Source of the DNA: Macrobrachium rosenbergii
Taxonomy: Eukaryota > Arthropoda > Malacostraca > Decapoda > Palaemonidae
DNA: 64,000 nt
Direction: 5' to 3'
Assembly (NCBI RefSeq): GCF_040412425.1
Contig: NC_089755.1
Span: 58,142,798-58,206,797 of the forward strand
In this document: piece after piece, positions 39,681 through 50,454 of the stretch
How positions within the stretch are numbered: the first letter of the stretch is position 1
How the letters are laid out: every line of letters starts with the position of its first letter
Program-made: the position numbers and the translations under genes
Notes under the pieces: model-generated
Told to the model about the DNA's origin: nothing
The model's input: only the letters and a program-made list of their open reading frames with translations
The model's database searches: none

Positions 39681-39785
39681 AGCACTTGAATGCATTTGTA
39701 CTTGGACCTTGAGCAAATTCATTTAAGACCATATAAAAACATACATTATAATCCTTTGGGACTCCCAACTGCAAAACTTCAGTGG

Positions 39786-40697
39786 CTAAGAAAGACGCAA
39801 CTTGAGCTTGATTCTCTTCTTTTGGCCCCTGTCTTGAACCTTGTCGCCTCTCTTTTGCTGTGGATACTTAGTCTTCCTCTTTGCTTTGGTAATGACCATT
39901 TTCACCTCATTCTTCATGAATATCTTCCAGTATCCTGCATATTTGTCATCACCATCCGATCCCTCCATCTCATCTTCCATACTGCAAGAGTATATGGCTT
40001 TGTGTCCAAAATACTTGAGGCTCTCATGATCTGAGTTACACAGGTCATCAGACTCTGGTGCGTGAACAACTACTTCATCCATAGAACTCTCTGGGGTGCC
40101 AGCCAGGGTCACTTCGCAACCATCCATATTTGAGGGCTCTCTTGTGGCTTCACTAGTTGACATGAAAGATTCCTCTTGTAGTGACGTCACTGTTTCGTCC
40201 ATATACTCATTACCACCACCATCAACGAGATCTTTTAGTCTGTCGATGTCTTCGTCTTGTATCTTACTAGATACTTTACAATCACTGTTGTCATTCTCAA
40301 GTATTTCGTTACATGTTAAAGACTTTGCCTCTGCATTTCTGTGCTTGCAGAGAGACTTCAAATCTTCTACTGGTCCTTTTACCAAGGGTTCTTTTTCAGC
40401 ATCACAGCCAAGATTTGTAAAACCCTCAATAACTGCATTTCCCACAGCACCATGCGCCCTGCAATCTAGTTTTCCAAGCTCATTACCAGCTTCATTTCCC
40501 ACTCCGTGATCTCCATTAGCATTTTCCTGGCAGACACTTCTTAGCTTAGTAGTCCTATGTTCATCAGCACTACTGTCTGAGAGCCCCATGTCTTCGCTCC
40601 TGGTATCAGTATCGGTGCTTTCATTATTAAGGTTCAAGTTCCTTTGCCAAAATTTTGGAAGTTCAGCGTATTTTTCAAATATGCTTAACTTTACCAT
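39786..40697 (-). CDS. Acidic protein with basic tail, 303 aa, function unknown
   Basis: This is the only long ORF in the window not made of repeats. The start AAAG-ATG-G has a purine at -3 and G at +4, with an in-frame stop (TAA) eight codons upstream, which supports a complete N-terminus. The protein begins MVKLSIFEKYAELPKFWQRN, then is rich in Ser, Asp, Glu and Asn with no transmembrane segment (residues about 25-245). An aromatic patch follows (DDKYAGYWKIFMKNEVKMV, about 250-268), then a strongly basic end (KAKRKTKYPQQKR ... KKRIKLKLRLS, 271-303) that could bind nucleic acid or act as a nuclear signal. KYAELPKFW and KYAGYWKIF resemble each other. I do not recognise the family. It lies on the same strand as, and between, the exons at 44.1 and 36.3 kb, so it is nested or a separate gene; an acceptor at the ATG would not keep frame with the 44.1-kb exon. 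Nearest AATAAA downstream is near 38,393. Confidence 0.65.
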   Translation of the reverse strand: MVKLSIFEKYAELPKFWQRNLNLNNESTDTDTRSEDMGLSDSSADEHRTTKLRSVCQENANGDHGVGNEAGNELGKLDCRAHGAVGNAVIEGFTNLGCDAEKEPLVKGPVEDLKSLCKHRNAEAKSLTCNEILENDNSDCKVSSKIQDEDIDRLKDLVDGGGNEYMDETVTSLQEESFMSTSEATREPSNMDGCEVTLAGTPESSMDEVVVHAPESDDLCNSDHESLKYFGHKAIYSCSMEDEMEGSDGDDKYAGYWKIFMKNEVKMVITKAKRKTKYPQQKRGDKVQDRGQKKRIKLKLRLS

Positions 40698-40759
40698 CTT
40701 TGTAGAATTTGGGTATTTTTACAATAACAATAAATTCCGAATGACAATTTGTCTTCACT

Positions 40760-42230
40760 TTTGCAACATAAGATGGTCACACCACTAAATCAGACTGGTA
40801 TGACACAACTATTATTTAGGACATATCTGGGTTTGGACATCTCTTGGTTTTGTGTATGAAGAATACTGTGTAGTACATGAGCTACACCAATCTAGTCTAT
40901 AGGCTTTAGAATGCAGAAGCATCAAGTAAATCAACTTATTAACTGAAGAAATTAATATAAATTTATCACCCCACATTCACTCAAATCCAACAGTTTTATA
41001 CACAATGCTAAACAAAATCCTGGAGGCTTACTATCTAAAGGAATTATGATTTACGATTATCACTTTTTCAGTCTTGGCCAAATTAAATACACCAGTGATA
41101 ACTTTTATATTCAATTTATCTAAAACAGAACACTGATTATAATATAAATTTAGCAACTGTCACTCCACTGCACAATACCATAAGTTTAATATCTGTTTTG
41201 CTAAGTTCCAGTTTCAGACACTTCACGCCTGAACCACAATTTCTGGAAAAGTCGAACACAAGTTGAGTCAATTTCGAATGTCTTTGCCTTCACGGTAACA
41301 ACGGCGTTTGCAAGCAATTACCATTCTTATGTTTAAACTATATCCAACAGGAAAAAAAACAGCCAGCCAAAATCTTGCTACATCATCAAAATATAACCTA
41401 AAGAGTTGGGCTGCAGATGACCAAGAAAACACCCATGTCTGAGCTGGTTCTTAGCTTGTCCAGATACAATGACAGTAAACTTAAAAGCTAAGCTGATCAT
41501 TCCTCGCCCTGCGTTGATTCCTATGGCCAGAAACATATGTAGTATCCAGTGTGTGAAAGCAGATTCTAACTTCAGAAACATAAGTAGTATCCAGTGGTGT
41601 CTTTGCTCGCAATTTAGAGTGGACATCCAATATTTGCATCAACTGCTAGGTCTACGGTACTCTCTTTTTTTCAAGAAGCTGGTGTTTGAGAGGATGATAC
41701 CTGAGAAACAAAAACTTTTGCTTAATTCTAACTGAAAGTGCAGGTGTACAGATTTGAAACTGTTCTGAGAGAACGTTTCTAATGTAGGAAGAGCAAGCTA
41801 TCCAGATTTTAATTGTTTCAGGGGTATTTAATAGTTTATCCTCACTGTGTTAAATGTTCAAGTTATTTTTTCAATGGAGGCAGAATCTACAGAGACTGAC
41901 AATATCAATGGTTAGTGAAAATGAAACAAATGTTAAAATGAGTACTATACTAAAAAAATGAATTTTCTGTAAGAACTTAAGTATTCTATCATTATATGAA
42001 TAAAAACTTGTTGGATTAATTGCTAATTGAATATTAAATTGACTAAATATTAACAATACTAGATGGAAAATATTCTATTTTAAAGGAGTTACCAAAAATA
42101 AGCAAGGCTTTCAATTGAATGATTCAGGGCTGTACTTGAAAGTTTGTGGAATTCTAAAGTGAGATACAAACCATGCTTTGCACAACAGGCACACCCTGAA
42201 GAATCAATATGTTGTGTAAATATGAGATAA
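40760..42230. other. Unassigned stretch, probably intronic
   Basis: A minus-strand acceptor TTTGTTTCTCAG near 41,700 could open a third short in-frame tail (IILSNTSFLKKREYRRPSS) for the 44.1-kb exon; support is weak. GAAACATAAGTAGTATCCAGTG near 41,574 partly repeats GAAACATATGTAGTATCCAGTG near 41,530. Nothing else seen. Confidence 0.35.
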
Positions 42231-42234
42231 GGGA

Positions 42235-42558
42235 ATGCACTTAACTCAGCCTTGCAGCCTTGTGAATAAAATCAGTGTGGATGAGGAGTGCACAACAACA
42301 GGCGTGATTAAAGAGTTGAAATTCGCTTGTCATATAGAAAATAAGGAAGTTTTTGAAAGAACTGTTCTTGAGGGTGCAGAAGTAGCAGGGCCAAGATCAA
42401 TTGGATGGCTCAGAAAATCAAGATGATCAGAGGTAAATGAAGACCTAGACAGGATGGGAATTCAGGCAGAAAGTGTTAAAAACAGAGTAAGGGGGAGAAC
42501 TCATTTCACGTCTAACCCTGCAAAGAGAAAACCTAATGATATGATGATGGTAAAAAGA
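42235..42558 (+). mobile_element. Decayed 3' end of a non-LTR retrotransposon
   Basis: One plus-strand frame, broken by a single TGA at 42,424-42,426, reads VAGPRSIGWLRKSR, stop, SEVNEDLDRMGIQAESVKNRVRG and further on HFTSNPAKRK. The pattern G-x-R-x-x-W-L ... D-L-x-x-M-G-I ... R followed by a basic SNPxKR motif resembles the C-terminal tail of RTE/BovB- or Jockey-like reverse-transcriptase polyproteins. It is followed by TGATATGATGATGG, like the TGATGA tails of RTE elements. No reverse-transcriptase core is present, so the copy is 5' truncated. Clade is uncertain. Confidence 0.45.
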
Positions 42559-42559
42559 G

Positions 42560-44070
42560 AGTAATATTTTTTGTGGCTATATGGCCTATGTCAATTAGTG
42601 TGTTATGATTAGTGGTCTGAAAAAGAATGAAGTGTTCTAGTTTTATAATTGTGTGAACGTACCTAATGGCAGCAGTATAAGATCAAATTACATGTTCTCT
42701 TTTCACAATCTAGGCATGAACATGATTGCCAGTGGAGTGTGTTTATTCCTGGCTTGTAAGGTATTTGGTGAGGACAAGACTGATTATAAGACTCAACTGT
42801 TGAAGTTCTATAGAATAAAAATGAATGGATGGTTAGTACAGAGAGAAACTGAGTAAATTGTAGTATATCAGTGGTACTTGCATAGCTTCAAATTCAATTA
42901 TAGGACCCCAGAAACCCAGAAGATGAGTGAATATGTCTTTATTTGAGCATGGTACAGTATTCCATTGCAAGAAATGATCAGTTTTATGGCTCTGTGACTA
43001 GAGGACCTATCTTTTAGCTGAAGGACTGAGGAAAGAGGAAGTACTATTTTTTGACAAAGCATAAATATATTGACCACTCTAAGAAACATCTATTATTTCT
43101 GAAACAGCTATGAACAGGTACGTGAATTTTCACTGCAATATTTTTTATAAAAAGCTTTCTAAAAGCTTTTTTTTTTCATTTTGCTCAGTGATGGATCTTG
43201 CATCATACACTATAATCCCAACAACTTTGCTAAGCAACCTCTGTACACGAAGAGCTCAGAGCTCCCACTTCTGAGATTAAGGAAAATTCCGAAGAGGCTA
43301 CAACTCGCAGCCGCAGACTTGGTAGCAGCCTAGTTGTTGGTGGGTGGGAGCGGGGAGTGGGGAGTGGTGAATGAGTCACAATGAGGTCCAAAGGTTCCAT
43401 ACACAGTGAGTAGATTATCAGGTTCATGTTTAATGTTGGTAATTACTTCCCTTTCCCTTGGGTTGTGACTTTATATTTGTGACAATGTCCAGTACTTCTG
43501 ATTAGTGTAATTCAGGATATTGTTTTGGAGCTGCTGTTATTAAATAAAATGGTAATTGCTTGCCAGGAATATTATTTTCCACACGAACCTAATATCTTTT
43601 ACATTCATTTTCCGTAAGGCGTTTAGCGGATCTTGTACAATGAGGTTGATCACAGTATCATCGTAATGTCAAGGCACTTAATTATGGTAGCATTGTTCTC
43701 TACATTAATTTTTCCAATCCCGTTGTAATTCCACTTCCATTATAAACGCCCACAAGTCTGTGAATTTCCCGTAATTTATACATATATGGGAATTTACACT
43801 AATTTACCCTGTTCTCCATTTTATACTAGTGTTAGTTTCGTCTTTACTGTTCTGTCCAAAATTACCTTACTTTGCTACACTACTACAAATTACCAGTCTT
43901 GGGACTTGGAATTAGATTGCCCAATTTTTTTTTTTTTTACCTGCTACAATTTAGTGAATTTAGTGTATTATAGCATGCTTAAAGTACCACCATCACTAAA
44001 ACACTAAAAAACAAAGATCAAGACTTGCATGGGAAAACTCAGCGAAAATGTAACAATTTTAAACTGCTGT
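42560..44070. other. Unassigned stretch, probably intronic
   Basis: A GC-richer patch at 43,240-43,380 (GTGGGTGGGAGCGGGGAGTG) has no accepted exon or RNA gene. Poly-T at 43,925-43,939. Confidence 0.4.
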
Positions 44071-44078
44071 CCACTCAC

Positions 44079-44171
44079 CAGCCAATCCAAGGAATATGCT
44101 GACAGCACACCAAACTATAAAGACCTTTAACTCGACAAGGCCTAGCTTCGGTTTTTCTTCTACAACGAATT
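44079..44171 (-). CDS. Exon encoding a single membrane-spanning segment
   Basis: A strong acceptor (TTGATATTTTTCAG) and donor (CTG/GTGAGT) bound exactly 93 bases. The open frame reads EFVVEEKPKLGLVELKVFIV then WCAVSIFLGLAG: a charged stretch followed by about 19 hydrophobic residues, as in a small single-pass or tail-anchored membrane protein. It starts and ends in phase 1, so it can be skipped without a frameshift. No ATG is in the exon; the start must lie upstream, and I cannot identify that exon. Exons at 36,408 and 35,896 continue the frame. Family not recognised. Confidence 0.5.
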
Positions 44172-44174
44172 CTG

Positions 44175-45385
44175 AAAAATATCAAGGATTATCAGAACCA
44201 GAAAGCAAGGGAGAGTTACTGTATCATATATGTAAAAATTTACTTAAGTAATGCTTGCAAGATTTCAGATGTCTGATGAAAAATGTAAAATATATTCAGT
44301 AAAGAAGAAAAGACAACCATTTTCAGAGGCATTACTGTTTCCAACAAGCAAGCGTTCAAAAGTTCTATTAACTTCCTACCGATAATCTCTGTACTTTGCT
44401 CTTTACAGCTGACAAGTTTCTGTTAAATCCTTCGAGCAGTTATCACCTATTGGTCAAATTCCCGTTTTTGTATCTGCGTAGATACAGTTAAATTTTCAGT
44501 CACTAATAGAGCAGTAAAGAGGTTTTATTGCACCAGTATTTTTTCGATATGTGTAGCCAACAACATTTTTAAAATTTTATCTTCTGAATAAATACAATTT
44601 TCATGTTCTCAGAGTACTGAACAATTGTTATTTTTTCAATTGTTACATAAAAACTAAACCTCGCAAACTCTTGACCTTTTTATGTAGTTTCCAGATGGCT
44701 TTTTATTTTTTATATCTCGAGCAAGTTATTTTTGCATTTAAAACTGATCTTTCAATATTCTTCTGAACCTAACTATCAAGGCTAAAAAGTGTCTTGCATC
44801 CACAAATCAAAACATCCAGATTTTCCAAATCAAAATTGATATTTGTTTTTACTTTATTTGCAAGTAAAACTGTCTTTTTTTGTTAGTAGCGGAAATATTC
44901 TTTTATTCAAAAGAATATTTTCACTGCAATTATCCATTACAAATTTCTCCCAACAACAGTACAAAAATTATCCATTTTTGTTTTCATACACAATCACTGG
45001 TGTGTCAGCCCTCCAACCAAACTTTTCTTTTAAGAGCTTTGCAAAAACCTTCACATAATACAAACAATTCCCTGGTTATCATATGGCTATTTCTTGGCAT
45101 TATTGGGCAGCATCCTCAGACGCGCATTCTACAACTAAAACCACAGCATTTAAGTTTTTTTTTTTTTATAACTAGACATAGGCGATAGTTATTTGTCACA
45201 GAGGTCGATGTTCATAACATCCAGCTATCAGCATTTCATTTCACAGCATATATAGTTAGTTATCAAAGCAATATTCTTCCCTCAAAAATTTAGAGTATTT
45301 CTTGGTCTTCTGTCCCTTCAAAGGATGCACCGTTAAGTTATTTTTAACTTTTATAAAAGTTACATGTTCCCTTATTTCTTGAATA
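44175..45385. other. Probable intron
   Basis: AT-rich with a poly-T run near 45,155; frames of 71-102 codons at 44,843-45,188 are unsupported. Confidence 0.4.
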
Positions 45386-45401
45386 TTCAAACATAATTTT
45401 C

Positions 45402-45620
45402 TAACCTTTTCAACACCTCAGTATAATGAAGAAAGTTCAACACTCCAGTATAATGAAGAACGTTCAACACTTCAGTACGGCGAAGAAAGTTCAACACTTC
45501 AGTATAATGAAGAAAGATTAACACTTCATTATAATGAATAAAATTCAACACTTCAGTATAATGAAGCAAGTTCAACACTTCAGTATAATGAAGAAAGTTC
45601 AACACTTCGGTTTCATGAAG
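45402..45620. repeat. 27-bp minisatellite
   Basis: TTCAACACTTCAGTATAATG plus AAGAAAG repeats about eight times with a 27-base period, diverging at the right end. It gives a nonapeptide repeat (VLNFLHYTE) on the minus strand. The sequence differs from the 27-bp minisatellite at 12 kb. Confidence 0.92.
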
Positions 45621-45898
45621 AAATTCATTTTAAAGTTTCCCAGAGACTTTTAAAACTGACATGGTGACAAAGAACTTTAACATTTGTTCACCTAACCATT
45701 AACCAAAATCAATTTTATAGTTTTTTTTTTTTTTTAGAAAGTTTTGTCAAACATATGATGACCAAGAATTTCCCTAAAGCTTAATTTTAATATGTTCCCT
45801 ATAATAAGCAACAGCTCTCGGTATATTTTAAGACTCATCTCTGTATAAAAGAGTAAAAAATTTCACAGATTTTCTAAGTTTCAGAAAACTGTTTACCT

Positions 45899-45970
45899 TT
45901 TGTTCCAGTGTTGTTTTGTTTTTCATTCCTGTAGCCATCAATGTTTGCAAGTCTTTTCAATCTATTACTG
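45899..45970 (-). CDS. Possible 72-bp exon upstream of membrane-segment exon
   Basis: The minus strand has an acceptor (AATTCCTGCCACAG) and a donor (CAAAAG/GTAAAC) 72 bases apart. One frame (NRLKRLANIDGYRNEKQNN, then TGTK) joins in phase to the exon at 44,171. It lacks an ATG and the upstream partner is unknown. The donor is weaker than its neighbours. Low confidence. Confidence 0.25.
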
Positions 45971-45974
45971 TGGC

Positions 45975-47455
45975 AGGAATTTAACAACTTTACCAAGATC
46001 AAATCCAATGAAAAAATTGCTCTCTAGTCTTTCAACCTGCTCATATTTTTTCACAGAGTTTTTCAGTTTTTCAGCCTGATAATGATCAAGCATTTTCTCT
46101 AAAACAAAATTTCCATGTTGCCTTTTGAGTTGTTTGGTCTAATGACCAAGAATTGTTTTTAAAATTTAGCAGAGAACGTTTCTATAGCCATTCCAAAATT
46201 TTTATCTTGAAATTTAGTTCGCAACACTTATTCCACAGCTTTCTCCACAATTTGCTATGAATTTCCCAAAGTTTCATACCCATCTAATTCAAAGATTTCG
46301 TCTTTTTCTGTAGTTTTTCCTTTTTTTTTAACCTAGATACATTCACAAACAACTCCTGAACAACATGAACAACTTTCACCTGGTTTCCTACACATCAGTA
46401 TTACTTATTTACACTCCCACAATTCATCATAATTGATTTTGAAAGATTTTACAGCTGAAATGAGCTTCTAGAATTGGCACTTGTCCCAGAACCCTTCATA
46501 ATTTAACTTACAAATTTTCCACTTCATTATGGCTAATAACTGTATTCACAAGAAAATTCTGATTTCACGATTTGCTCCTTAATCAACCAAGTATATTGTT
46601 AAATCGCTGTGCAATTGGTTCCACTTTTCAGTTAAATTCCTTTTAATTGTTTTTCTTTTAATATTTAATCACAATGACAATTTCACTGTAATTTTCACCA
46701 TAATTTTCTGATCCATTGCAGCCAATTATTTCAGTCTTAGGATGCACAAACAATCAGAGTTAATTTGTTGATTATTTTCCTTAATGAAACCCTTCGATCA
46801 AACCAATATTAAATTAAAATGATCACGCCAGGCTACAAATCATCAAGTGTGAATTTTAACCATCACTGATTTAGTGGCTGTTATATAAAACCAATTCATT
46901 TAGCAATTCAGTTTTAGTTTGATTATTTAATGAGAAGAGGTCTGTTGAATATCTGATGATTTGGTAAGTCTCATTAAAAATATTTTTGGCACTCAGTTAA
47001 AAATTCAACTGGTAAGAACAGCGGCGGCTTCTTTTCACTGATGTTAAAACCATTTCATTAAAAACATTAATAAAGGAATTTGATATGCACAATTCACGCG
47101 CGTCAAATGGCCTGTTTTTTTTTAAATCTAATTTACAATTGCAAGAACGCAACACTAGATTTTGAAATTAGCCGCGCAGGTTGTCCTCTAAAGTACCGTA
47201 TCGTAAGTTTGTTAATTAATTGTTTATTATTAGCTCAAAATCTGTAGTTTTAAGACAATCGTATTGCCCAGCGGCATTCAAGTTCAGAGACGATGAAAAA
47301 CTAGCAGTTTCAACGCTAAAACGGACCCGCAATATGAGTGCACTACAAAATACGCGGCATGGAAAACTGTAGCTTAAAAACACTCGTATTTTTCAATAAC
47401 TTCCTAGTTTACTATTTAAGAACAATCTATTTAATATACTATATAAATTAAAGAA
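45975..47455. other. Probable intron
   Basis: AT-rich, with no convincing exon, RNA gene or repeat recognised. Confidence 0.4.
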
Positions 47456-47462
47456 CACTTAC

Positions 47463-47611
47463 CTGGAATTCCATACAAAAGACGAACTACAACAGATTTC
47501 TAGCGTCGACCAAATGTAAACAATCGTCGTGCCGCTGTTGGGCTCCGCGCTGGTACAACTAATTTTCTTTCTAAGTCGGCTTCTTTGAAAACTTTATCCA
47601 CTGGCTCAAAT
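47463..47611 (-). ncRNA. Leader-like (5' UTR) exon
   Basis: Acceptor TCGAAACATTTCAG above 47,611 and a near-perfect donor CCAG/GTAAGTG after 47,463 bound 149 bases that are GC-richer than the surroundings. One frame is open for 36 codons (FEPVDKVFKEADLERKLVVP is its start) and then hits TAG inside the exon. The only ATG is 12 bases before the donor. This fits an untranslated exon between the 49.2-kb promoter and the 44.1-kb exon, or a last coding exon whose true end was missed. Splice sites are seen, role is inferred. Confidence 0.45.
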
Positions 47612-47619
47612 CTGAAATG

Positions 47620-49180
47620 TTTCGAGAATAATCAGTAAAATGCAAGAAAGCAAGTAGGCCATAAGAACACAAAATCAAGTTCGTTTTTAACAATTATACA
47701 ATGGGGATTATATATTATTTTCATTATTCGAGAAACTGAAGCCAGATTAAAATATGCAAGATTGTGTTTAACAGCAATTTCATAGTTTCAGGCTCTATAG
47801 TAAATAGGTAATTTGGACCTCCAAACAATTTGCATTTGATCACATTCTCAGAAAATGAATATATTTCCTTGAAGGAGTGTCTATTCAGGATCCAGTTACC
47901 TACTCTATTACTTTGATGCAAGATTCAATGCTTAGGTCTAACCTGTTTCATGCATGTAATTTCTAAAACTGCTCATTACTTTTCCCCTAGTATTCTATCA
48001 GGCTAACATAATTACCCGATTCATATTTAAAACAAGGCAGGGCAGAAAATATCCTACAATATTTTTCCGGATATGGAAAAATCATTTAACTATATCAAGA
48101 CATTTTCAAAGTTTTGTTTTGGCGAATCCAGTAGGCATTTCTTCTAAACCCTTCAATAAAAACTAACAAGGTTAAACTATCAAATAACAGAATCATAAGC
48201 ACCTTATTGGTAAAATTTAATTTCTCAAAAGATATTACATTCTAAGTCTCAAATAACAATGACTGAGCACATTACATAGACCTTTTTAAGGCTAAATTGT
48301 TCCAGAGTTCTTCAGGCATATTGCTCGCCATGAAATCTAAATTATTGAAGTTTTTCCTACTGAAGGAACAATGTTTCATTAGGCTATGTTCATTCACCTC
48401 TGCTTGAATTGAACAAGTGTTTGGGACGTCTGGAGAAGAAAAACCAAAGAGAAATCCTTCAAATCATGTTGGTCCTTCATGGAATTTAACTCTTTTATAA
48501 AATATGCACTTCAGTTTCATAAGTTACATTTCAAGTTATTCAAAATGTGCACTCAGAGCTAATTAGATTAAGTCCATTACCTTGCTGGGCAATGTTCCAT
48601 AGAAAGGGGTTTTCATATGTTAACAAATAGTTTTGAAAGTTTTAGATTATCCTTTTGAGGATAGGATATATTAACTTTTAATATCACAAGAATTCAGACT
48701 TCTGTGCTGTTATTCTTGAAAAATCCTCAAGCATTTGCTATAGCACAGCTGCTTTTTCAAAACACAAGTGATTTAAATCAAAATTCTGTCTGTTTATTCT
48801 TGAAAAAACTCCAAGGCATTTGTTAATCAGCAACAACTTTTTCAAAATAGCTCGAGTAATTAAATAACTTTAAAAGCTCTCAAGTAAAAATCAAATATTT
48901 AAAGCCCGCCAGTCCTTGAAACTAAACAAAGTTCCATATGAATATTAAAATGTCTTGAAAAACTTGAGAAACATCAGCAGTTTCCGGGGAAAACTCAAAG
49001 GCCTTTGGGAAAAAGAGGTCAATCTCAAAAAAAAATAAATAAATAAATAAAGTACAGAGTCGCTTCAATAGTCAATATTCGCAGGCCAAAATATTCAAAT
49101 AAGTCGCAGAAATTCTCCCAAGTTGGAGAGACTAGCGTACCGCCAAAACTTTCTTCTTCTTGTTGGGTAAAACGAAAAGA
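47620..49180. other. Probable intron
   Basis: AT-rich. TTATTCTTGAAAAATCCTCAAGCATTTG near 48,710 is partly repeated near 48,793. No exon seen. TAAA run at 49,035-49,050. Confidence 0.4.
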
Positions 49181-49186
49181 ACTTAC

Positions 49187-49400
49187 CTCAAGCGGCGACT
49201 CAAGTGACGAAGACCTCAGCGAGTGGTTTTTTGAGGCCAACGTTAGCTCCTGTTGTTATTATATAGCCACTCGGCTGGTTGCAAGGCTTCGCCTGTTGCT
49301 ACGTCAACATCACTGAGGCGCAGGAGGAGGAAGGGGCCACGAATATTAATCAGGAAGGTGAGGACGGTGTCAACGAACTCCATAGCTGACCAATGGCTGG
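49187..49400 (-). promoter_or_regulatory. TATA/CCAAT promoter and first exon
   Basis: On the minus strand an ATTGG (inverted CCAAT) lies at 49,390-49,394 and a TATA box GGCTATATAATA at 49,257-49,268. The expected start is near 49,230, and a short leader without ATG ends GCTTGAG with donor GTAAGT after 49,187. The region is clearly GC-richer than its surroundings. An open frame beginning MEFVDTVLTF (49,250s-49,390) lies upstream of and across the TATA box, so I treat it as chance. This is the best promoter in the window and points at the exons at 47.6-35.8 kb. Confidence 0.55.
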
Positions 49401-49499
49401 CGCTTTCTAAGGTGTTTTTGTGTTGGGGTCTGAGTTTATCAGGTGAGGGACCCGCCTTCTCCCTCTTCTTCTTCTTCTTCTTCTTCAATATTCGGATGG

Positions 49500-50105
49500 T
49501 GAGGTGGCTCTGGACCTGGAGAGATGCCTAAGGTTTCCATAACAATGTATATCATTATTAGTTACATATTTAAAGTACCAAAGGTTTTCCTAAATATTCG
49601 CACGATGCGAATGTTTGGTTTAAATTCAATGGCGGCAGATTTGATGCTATCAAAATGACATTAATTAATTGCTTTTCAAATGTTATTCCTCCAATCCCGC
49701 AACAACTACAGTGCCCATTCTCAACCCTATAGAAATAGAAAATGTATCATTTAAATGAAAATATAATTATGATCATTAGGAAATCCAAACACGTACAGGA
49801 AAGCGAAGATGAACACTTTCAAAAACAACAACGGGAGACGGCCATTGCTGCCCATTTCAAAAACATAAGAACGTAGGGCTGAAGGAAGGGAAGATTTCGA
49901 GATGTCGTCTGCTCGTTTTTTTTTTTTTTTTTTATTTTACTAATAATTTTTGCTTTTGAAATTCTTTTCTGGAGGTAGTTTGTATTCAAAGAAGCCTAGA
50001 CCAAACATACTTACTTTGAATTATCTGGTTCCTTCTCAAGCTAAGCACGAGTTTGGAAAATTAATGGCATAGTTCAAATGTTTGAGAAATTCCTGAGGTG
50101 TGTGT
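49500..50105. other. Unassigned stretch upstream of promoter
   Basis: Contains AATGGCGGCAG (49,629-49,639), another ATGGCGG motif, and a poly-T at 49,916-49,934. No exon accepted. Confidence 0.4.
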
Positions 50106-50109
50106 TTTG

Positions 50110-50450
50110 GGTATTTGGTATACATATGTATATATGTATGTATATAAGCATATTATGGATGCGTGTACATATATGAGCCTCCTGAATTACTGTTTCTGAA
50201 GGCATAAATCAGTAATCAACAAAAAACTTCTATAAATTTAAATCTATAAGTATGTATGTATGTATATATGTATAGTAATCAACAAAAAACTTATATAAAT
50301 TTAAATCTATATGTATATGTATGTATGTATGTTTGTATGTATATAAACACATTGTATGGATGCATGTGTATATATGAGCCCCCTGAATGACTACTTCTGA
50401 AGTCATAAATCAGAAATCAACAAAAAACTTATATAAATATAAATCCAGGT
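50110..50450. repeat. Tandem duplication with GTAT microsatellite
   Basis: GGATGCGTGTACATATATGAGCC and CTTCTATAAATTTAAATCTAT each recur (for example 50,157 and 50,357; 50,227, 50,287 and 50,426), separated by GTAT runs. About 2.5 diverged units of 120-200 bp. Confidence 0.75.
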
Positions 50451-50454
50451 GAAC

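Noticed and set aside
40096..40509. 137-codon plus-strand ORF, Ser/Pro-rich
   Set aside because: It is the antisense shadow of the 303-codon minus-strand ORF, which has the better start context and composition.
49243..49488. 81-codon minus ORF including MEFVDTVLTF
   Set aside because: It spans the CCAAT and TATA elements and ends before the expected transcription start, so it would lie mostly in promoter DNA.
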